From assembly GCA_013423325.1 (NCBI GenBank), contig BLJB01000220.1, forward strand, positions 1 to 64,000: a stretch of 64,000 nt of DNA, read 5' to 3'. Source of the stretch: Usnea hakonensis (lineage: Eukaryota; Ascomycota; Lecanoromycetes; Lecanorales; Parmeliaceae). Position 1 is the first letter of the stretch, and every line of letters begins with the position of its first letter. The position numbers were made by a program, and so were the translations under genes. Under the pieces are notes generated by a model. It did not search any database. It saw only the letters and a list, made by a program, of their open reading frames with translations, and was not told the DNA's origin. Shown piece after piece: positions 57,382 to 64,000 of the stretch.

Positions 57382-57397
57382 TAGGGTTAGGGTTAGG
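57382..57397 (+). repeat. Short interstitial telomere-like motif
   Basis: tagggttagggttagg: two and a half units of TTAGGG, the usual fungal telomere repeat. It is too short to be a telomere. Confidence 0.8.
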
Positions 57398-57858
57398 ACA
57401 ATTCTATACGGAGGATTCACAGCGAATCACACTCCATCCCACCGCCAACACTCCTGACGCCGCAAGTGATGAAGCAGCTATAAAGCCTACAAGATGTACA
57501 TGTCAGGATCTATGCTCCTGCTAAGCTCTATTAGCTGCATCATCCCAACGTCAGACGGGCGAGCCCTCTCAATGGTCAACCAGCATATACAGCAAATAGC
57601 CTGGCTTGGCCTACAATACTATCTACCATCTGATACAGACGCAAATGCTGTAGCAAATATGCCGACTCTACACTCTCTCACATAGTCTCCTCGCTTCCTA
57701 CCCAACTAGAAATGAGAGCCTTGTCTTCAACGCCAGATACGACATTCCCATGGTCGATCAACACCTACCTCCACCTCGCCTCTATGCTTTCCAGCATCTC
57801 GAAATGTACAAGCATATGACCTCTACACTCGACACCTTCCTCCCTCACTCTCTCTCTT

Positions 57859-58170
57859 ATGGATCCAGCGACCGTTGTCGCTACTATTGCCACCGCCGTC
57901 ACCCAAATCTGCCTCGACATTGCAAGATTGAATATATTCTTAAGAGCTGTTAAGGGTCATACAAGACTATGAGGTCTATCGATGTGGAATGCGAGGCCTT
58001 CTACAATACTGCCCTACCCGTATAACAACGGCTGGGGAGCCAAGGGATAGCGGCGTCAGTTAAGGGCAAGCTGCAACTGCTGGATGTGGGCATAGCGCTC
58101 AGCCTGATCAACAAGTCAAGAGTTGAGGCGGCCTTCAACATGGTTATGGGAAACCAAAATTACTGGTTCC
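57859..58170 (+). pseudogene. Possible relic of a fungal STAND-protein N-terminal domain
   Basis: From the ATG at 57859 about 35 codons read 'MDPATVVATIATAVTQICLDIARLN' and a little further, in the style of the 'MDPxT' helical N-terminal domains of fungal NLR-like and ankyrin proteins. A TGA then follows, and another frame (from about 57969) carries Cys/Leu-rich helical sequence with a TAA at 58023. Neither piece is intact. The reading is uncertain, but the placement directly before an NLR gene is suggestive. Confidence 0.28.
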
Positions 58171-58942
58171 ATAGGCGGCTACAAGTGGCCTCTGGATCCT
58201 TTTTTGGGGGATCATTGGCTCAAAGCAAAAATATCGGTCAACGAGAACGTTCTCAAGAGGCAGTTGGAAGTTGCACAAGTACAGCGAGTTCTGTATCTCA
58301 CCCTTATCCCGCTCCGGGTGTTTGCAATTCGTATTTCTGGATGTGGATCCAAAAGCTCACAATCGGGTGCACCTCAGGACCGCGAAATATCTAATAAATC
58401 AACGACGGCCAAGAGAAAGCGGCCTTCCACCTTGCCGTTGCAGTCTATCATTTATCATTTAGGACAACTGAGTAATATCCTTCGGGGTAGGATTGGGCCA
58501 AGTGTTAACTCTGGAATTGACCACTGCGAAGAGCCACTTATTAGCGCATAGCTTTGATACCAAAAGACTGCTCATAGCACTCAATCCGCTAAACTGTGTG
58601 ACAAGAGTAGCAATGCGTCTTGGAATGAGCGGCATAATGGCCTACTAAGGAGAGGGGGGCACAAGTCTTTGGAAGCCTCTGCCGACACGATGAGTCATCC
58701 AAAGTAATTGGGCGTAGATGCACGAAAATTGATCCGTTATCGATACGAATTTTGATTGGCGAAGCAGCAATTCTCTGCCTCCAATCACAATCTTCGGCAC
58801 CCTTCTTGCATAATCAGCCCCGCAACCCCTCACAAGGCTACGATCGGCCACTTCCAGCTCGCTGATAAGAACTTTCTCCACTACAGCCTCCTTCAGCTGG
58901 CTTCACCTCCCGAGCTACATACTCAGCTACAGATTTGGCATC

Positions 58943-61900
58943 ATGTTGGACCCTATGAGTGCCTTGGGCCTTGCGTGTAATATCATCCAAATTGTAGATT
59001 TCAGCCTTAAAGCCGTCGCCAAATTCCGCGAATTCTACAACGATGGTGCCTCCTCAGAGAATCGCGAGCTCGAGGATATGACACTCCGCTTGAAAGGTCT
59101 TCGGGCCAAGCTTGTCACCGTCGATCCTGCAACTAGACAGTCCGGACCTGTGTTTGTTGATGACAAAGAGCTTCAAGCTTTAGCCGATGAGTGCTGCAAG
59201 ACGGCGGACGAATTGAGTGCTGAACTCGACACACTCAAAGCCAGTGGTCCGCACAAAAGGCGACAAGCTGTCCAGAAGTTTTACAGGTCGATTCGGAAGA
59301 AATCAGTGGTCGAAGGGATTCAAAGAAAACTAAATGGCTATCAAAAGGTGTTGGATACGAAAATCTTGGTCAACTTGAGGTCTGTGCTCTTCTTTTTAGT
59401 GGCGGAAATTGCAGATCCCTGGGCTATGTGAATATCGGATGCCGTATCTTCTTGATGTGAATCAGCTACTGTCGAACCTTGGTCGGCGTCTGACGCACGG
59501 ATGCCATATATTATCTGATGGGGTTACAAGCAAAGTGACTGCCTGTCATTTTTTGACAGCAAGTGCATGTCCTACATCTGGTACCTCACTTGCAATCACC
59601 CTCAAAAGGAATTATTTGAATAACAATGCTCCAAACGATACCTTTACAGAGATATTGTAACCATCGTTGCATTTCAGATCCTACGACTAGCTGACTCGTA
59701 AAGTAGGCAGCGGATCGATCTTGCCGCGCTACAGCAGGATGATGGCTTCAAGAAGCTGGATTCAAAAGTGCAGATTCTTACCGTCGGCCTCGAAAATCAG
59801 CAAAGCAGCTTCAGCACTCTGAGTGATCTGATTCAGAAGGAACACAAATCTACCAAGGACCATGTCACTGGAGCATTCGATCAGCACCGGAAAGACCGTG
59901 AGGAAGCTGAGTATCGCAGCAAATATCTCGATAGCTTGGCTTTTCCTGGAATGCATGCTCGACAAGAAATTATCATCGACCCTTACAGCGAGACTTTTCA
60001 ATGGATATTCGACGAGTCAGGCAAGGCAGTGCGGCCTTGGGGAAACTTTGTTGAATGGCTTAGGAACGGGCAGAGCATTTACTGGATCCAGGGTAAAGCT
60101 GGGTCAGGCAAATCTACACTGATGAGCTACATCTGTGAAGACAAACGCACGGAGGCCTCGTTGAAAACCTGGGCTGGTGCTCATGAGCTTCTCATTGTTC
60201 CCTTCTTCTTTTGGAAGGCGGGCAATGACAGAATGCAAAAAACTTCGGCTGGCCTCCTTAGATCTCTTTTACATCAGATCCTCGAGAAACTTCCGGATTT
60301 GATACTATTTCTGGCTGAAATTAATAATGAGCCACAAGGCTTTCGGACTGGCGTTCAGGGATTACCTTCGATACCGGCTTGGACAGAGAAGCGACTACTG
60401 ATGGACTTTCAAAGGCTACTATCGGAGTTGTCAAGCTCTCATCACTTATGTTTATTTATTGATGGACTAGATGAGATTGATGGTAATCAGAATGATCTCG
60501 TTGAACTTCTTCAGGATAATGTCAGAGGCCCGAACATGAAGATCTGTCTGTCGAGTCGACCCGATCGATCTTTCATAAATGCTTTCAGCTCTTCAGCCAT
60601 GCTTAGACTGGAAGACTTGACCAGAGAAGACATCAAGCTATACGTGTCGCGCAAGCTGGAGGAAGCGTGGCGCAAGTCACCAGCAGTGGACGACAAGAAA
60701 TGGGTTTCTAGCATGATTGATACAATTCTCAAGAAAGCCCGAGGAGTCTTCCAATGGGTACACATCGTTGTTGGATATCAAATCCAGGGCCTACAGAGCA
60801 AGGATGGCCTAAAAGAACTCTGGGAAAGGCTCGACGAATTACCTGAGGAAATTGAGGAGCTATATTCTTATATGCTCAAGAAGATCGATAAGGTTCACCG
60901 GAAGGAAGTGGCTTCATACCTTCAGATCATCCTCCAGGTCTACAGAAATCCTTCCGTTTCTGAACTTACCCTTGCACTCTACGAAAGGAGGGATGTTTTG
61001 TTCTCACCACAGTCGACTCTACCATTAGTTGAGATAGCATCACAATGTACCTTGGTCAGAAAAAGAGTCAAGTTGATTTGTGGAGGGCTCCTAGAGTTTC
61101 GCGAAAGAAAACACGTTTCAGGCAAGAGCGAGGACAGTGAGACCAAAGCTGTAAACGAAGAAACTAAATCTAATCGTGGAGAGTCATCGATAACGACTCA
61201 TCAGTTTGATACCTTCGAACGAGCGAAAGTTAAATTCCACCAAAATCGGGCTACTCGTATTCACCTCATCCATCGAACTGCATATGATTTCTTGAAGGAT
61301 AGTCAAGTTGGCAAAGAATTCGTGAAATCAAATATTCCGTCCACTTTTGATGCTTACGGATCCTACATCGAGGCTCGCCTTGCCCAACTAGTAATTCTCG
61401 CCCAAAACGATGAGTTCGATCATGGTCCATCTCCACCGAAGTTAGCAGGGCTGCCTCCTTGGGAGCCACCAATAGCTTCGCCGGACCCTCCAGATACTAC
61501 AGCATCACTGTCTTCGAGAAGTAGCGTAGCCTCCCTTCCTGGAAACTACCGTAGACGCGCCAAATCCGGCATTGTAATAGAAATCGATGTGATCATGACG
61601 CTTGCGTCCCATGTCGAATCAAAAACCAATAAAGCTCAAACAGTTTTAAACGAGAAGATTGACAAAGTCGTTACTATGCTAGATCAGCAGTGTTTCGGTA
61701 AATCTTCAGAAACGCATTGGTGTACGCGATGGGGCTTTTCGCAAGACGAAGTAGATTTGTCAAACGGAACAAGGTCAAGATATCCATCGTTGAGCGGCCG
61801 TTTGTTCCAGGACGTCCCTACAGTCCCGCTCGACTTCCTCTGCTTTGCAGCTTATCATGGCCTGCATCTGTATGTACTTCATATAGTCCAGACGAAACTC

Positions 61901-62551
61901 GAACAAGATGATCCTGATACCATGACTGTTCTACTACGGTTTACAATGTGCGAGCTTCCCCCCAGTTCGTGTTGCTTAGAAGCTGCAACTGCGCTGCTGA
62001 GACGGGGAGCAAATCCGAACGTTTCAAGTCAAGCTGCCGAAATTTACTCAATTTGGACTTATTTCTTGCAGGGTATTGTGCGGGAAGAATTCCCTGCGGA
62101 GGTTTTTGAGGAACAATTGGCTTTCACAGCCAGAACATTTATTGAAAGTGGAGCTGACGTCAACGCAAAAATAAAAAATTGCGTCGTAAATACTGTGAAT
62201 TGGACTGTCAGCGGAGATGTGGGCACGGAGCTCAAGAGATTTAAAGGTACGGAAGTAGTGGCAGACATGTCAGTGTTGGCGTGTCTGCAGGACGTCATTG
62301 ATCCTTTGCCTGGGTTTGCCGAGATTAGAAAGATGTGCATTGCTCGAGGCGCTTCATGGACATCAAAGAGCTCTGAGTTGTATACCAGGACTCGGGTCTA
62401 TGATCTATCACAGCGTCAATCTGAAGACGTCGACCAGATTGTATTGGCGTGGTCCTCCCAAAAGGCTGGACGCCCAGTCTCGCTATCCCTCGAAAGTTTA
62501 CGTGAGATTTTGCTGAGGCTCCAAGATGAGCTAGAAATGGACATAGAGTAA
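58943..62551 (+). CDS. STAND/NLR protein: PigL_N-like plus NACHT, 1093 aa, two exons
   Basis: Exons 58943-59379 and 59707-62551; the 327-bp intron (donor GTCTGT, acceptor GTAG, branch-like GCTGAC) joins in phase and restores 'NLRQRIDLAALQQ', as expected for the family. The N-terminus begins 'MLDPMSALGLACNIIQIVDF' (PigL_N-like). The NACHT P-loop 'GKAGSGKST' is at residues 275-283 and Walker B 'LCLFIDGLDEIDG' at 393-404, followed by 'ICLSSRPD'. After the NACHT come a winged-helix-like part and two degenerate ankyrin-type lines ('ALLRRGANPN' and 'FIESGADVN') near residues 800-860. Fungal NLRs sense non-self and can trigger cell death; the effector type here is not known. It lies on the same strand as the interrupted NLR 8 kb upstream. 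Confidence 0.9.
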
Positions 62552-63902
62552 CAGACAAAAAAATTACAGACGAAGAAGACAAAGACTAAGAGGATATACA
62601 ATTGGAAGCCAGGAACGGGAGATCAGATAGCAAAGATTACTTATGACCCTAGCATTTGTTCCGGAACACAACTCAAGCACAGTTCAAGCATTCTTGTTAC
62701 GTATTGATTTACAGACTCCGGCGCTCTGTTGGCTCAGTGGATAAGGATCTTCCACCCTATTCCATAACATTCTCCTATCTTTCATCAAGATCCAATACAG
62801 CATATGTATCCCAGCCTCTCCTCGGCCTTCCTCCTACAGTAGCAACTCGAATCAAGCCCAAACCATCCTCCTTTCGACCCCCTGGCTTTACAACCCAATG
62901 CCTCCATTCCTGTAACTACCATCTCATCCAAAAATCCCCATGAACGATCGGACATAATCCAACACCATAGCACATCAACTCCAGTCTCCATCCCCGCAGA
63001 TAGCAACATCGAAGCTCTAAGCCCTCAAACAGCTTTACAACGATAAATACAAATCCATCAACATACCATCGCAGCCAAGTATCCAATTCATTACACGACA
63101 TGCCAATAGCTCGTCTTCAAGCATATCTCTACCCTTTCAGAAGAATCTTCAAAATTGCCACCTTTGCCCAGTACTACGAGCCCTTCTAAAAAGCTAAATA
63201 GCCGCACCAGCGACCGCAAGCAACGCTGATCAAAGACCAACATCATAATCGCCTGCGTAACAAGCGGCTCCCTCAGGGTCTTCTATTCGCCTGCACTGCA
63301 CTTCGCCGCTCCGCTATACAATTTCGTCGGATTTCGGCTGTGATGGGGACTGGTTTAATTGGACTATCTGATTGATTCACGCTTTCCACATTCGACGTCG
63401 TCTATCAAAGACTCCAACTTGTCCTAGCGTAATTGAGTTGTTGATGTTGGTAGCGTGGGTGGGGTTGGCGAGCAGGAAAGTTTGTTGGTAAGTAAGTGGG
63501 GTTCTCTGAATGCGAAAAAGGAGATCGAAATGAAGGTTCGAGATTTGGAGGTGTTAGTTTGAATGGTGGTTGTGGTGATGAGGTTCATGTGGGTGTGTCT
63601 CTGAGGGCAGTGAGTGGGATACTCCGATATGGGTACTGTTTGTTTATGTGAGGGCCTGGCACAAAGAATGCTAGAGAGGCGACGTCTAAATTTCATTTTT
63701 GTGCGGACATAAGCAATTCCCAACGTCTCGAACCTCTCGAAAAGCAGTACACAATAATGCAATCTTACAACAACAAGGTCCACATAAATCACCAAAAACC
63801 TTTCCCGAACTCAACCACCGCTTCACTCGCATTCAAACCCAAACAAAAGCTACAGATCGCAGCACTCGGATCAAGACTCACCGAAAAACACTCACCACCA
63901 CA
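62552..63902. other. Gene-free stretch, 1.35 kb
   Basis: 3' region of the NLR and 5' region of a possible gene at the right edge. A stretch near 62730 resembles a tRNA A box, but no tRNA folds (see rejected items). Otherwise nothing recognised. Confidence 0.5.
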
Positions 63903-64000
63903 ATGCCGCCGCGCTACCAGTTCATAGTGTCACCTCGCATTATCCGTAGCAATTGTGCACCTTACATCGACCCACAGCATTTGTCCAGCGACGTCAAATG
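63903..64000 (+). CDS. Possible start of a CDS running off the right edge
   Basis: The ATG at 63903 has a good context (caccacaATGcc) and 32 codons remain open to the end of the window, beginning 'MPPRYQFIVSPRI'. No family can be named from so little. It could also be chance. Confidence 0.35.
   Translation, partial: MPPRYQFIVSPRIIRSNCAPYIDPQHLSSDVK

Larger units (their letters stand above)
57070..58942. other. Mostly non-coding stretch between the 2EXR gene and the second NLR
   Basis: Contains a telomere-like motif (57382-57397) and a possible relic of an NLR-type N-terminal domain (57859-58170), both listed separately. The other open stretches, for example 58123-58551, show no family signal. 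Confidence 0.5.

Noticed and set aside
62721..62800. Possible tRNA gene: tggctcagtgg at 62730-62740 looks like a tRNA A box.
   Set aside because: No B box (GGTTCGAATCC-like) follows at the right distance, and no cloverleaf or acceptor stem could be formed.

Overview
This is a nuclear window from a filamentous ascomycete (Pezizomycotina). The class is not certain; Leotiomycetes or a relative would fit the gene content. Reasons: genes carry short GT...AG introns (46 to about 150 bp) with CTAAC/CTGAC-like branch sites close to the acceptor; families restricted to or typical of fungi are present (SAT4/rhodopsin-like membrane protein, HET, fungal STAND/NLR, DUF6536, DUF3431, GH17, KP4-like, F-box/2EXR-like); intergenic DNA is rich in pyrimidine/purine tracts and homopolymers; and a copia element and gene relics carry C:G to T:A type nonsense changes.

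Layout. 1-3.9 kb: a decayed Ty1/copia element on the minus strand, running off the left edge. 5-8 kb: a 3'-5' exonuclease-domain gene and a five-exon SAT4-type membrane protein (both minus). 8.9-12.5 kb: a zinc-finger/J-domain relic and a SET-domain relic (minus), then an intact MYND-finger gene (plus). 13.1-15.9 kb: a five-exon secreted protein of 779 aa ending in four six-cysteine repeats. 17.3-19.9 kb: an NAD(P)-dependent reductase and a secreted alpha/beta hydrolase (minus). 20.4-22.8 kb: a HET-like relic and a two-exon RING protein (plus). 23.3-27.3 kb: a small membrane protein and a decayed DUF6536 gene. 27.5-32.8 kb: a GH17 glucanase-like gene, a KP4-like secreted protein and a three-exon C2H2-like protein. 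33-42.7 kb: long low-complexity stretches with two NN gaps, interrupted by a DUF3431 gene and a two-exon conserved protein of 609 aa. 42.8-44.4 kb: an F-box/LRR-like gene.

45-62.6 kb reads as an innate-recognition neighbourhood: a HET relic (minus), an NLR with a PigL_N-like N-terminus and NACHT domain (plus, interrupted by a frameshift and a perfect 50-bp tandem duplication), an amino-acid permease and a 2EXR/F-box-like gene (minus), a possible N-terminal-domain relic, and a second NLR that reads intact (1093 aa, plus). The two NLRs would have nearly equal length (about 1082 and 1093 aa) if the first were uninterrupted. The last 98 bases open a possible new CDS that runs off the right edge.

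Exon structures were built by hand: each was accepted only where donor, acceptor and reading phase agreed and the joined protein read like its family. Family names come from recognition of motifs, not from database searches.
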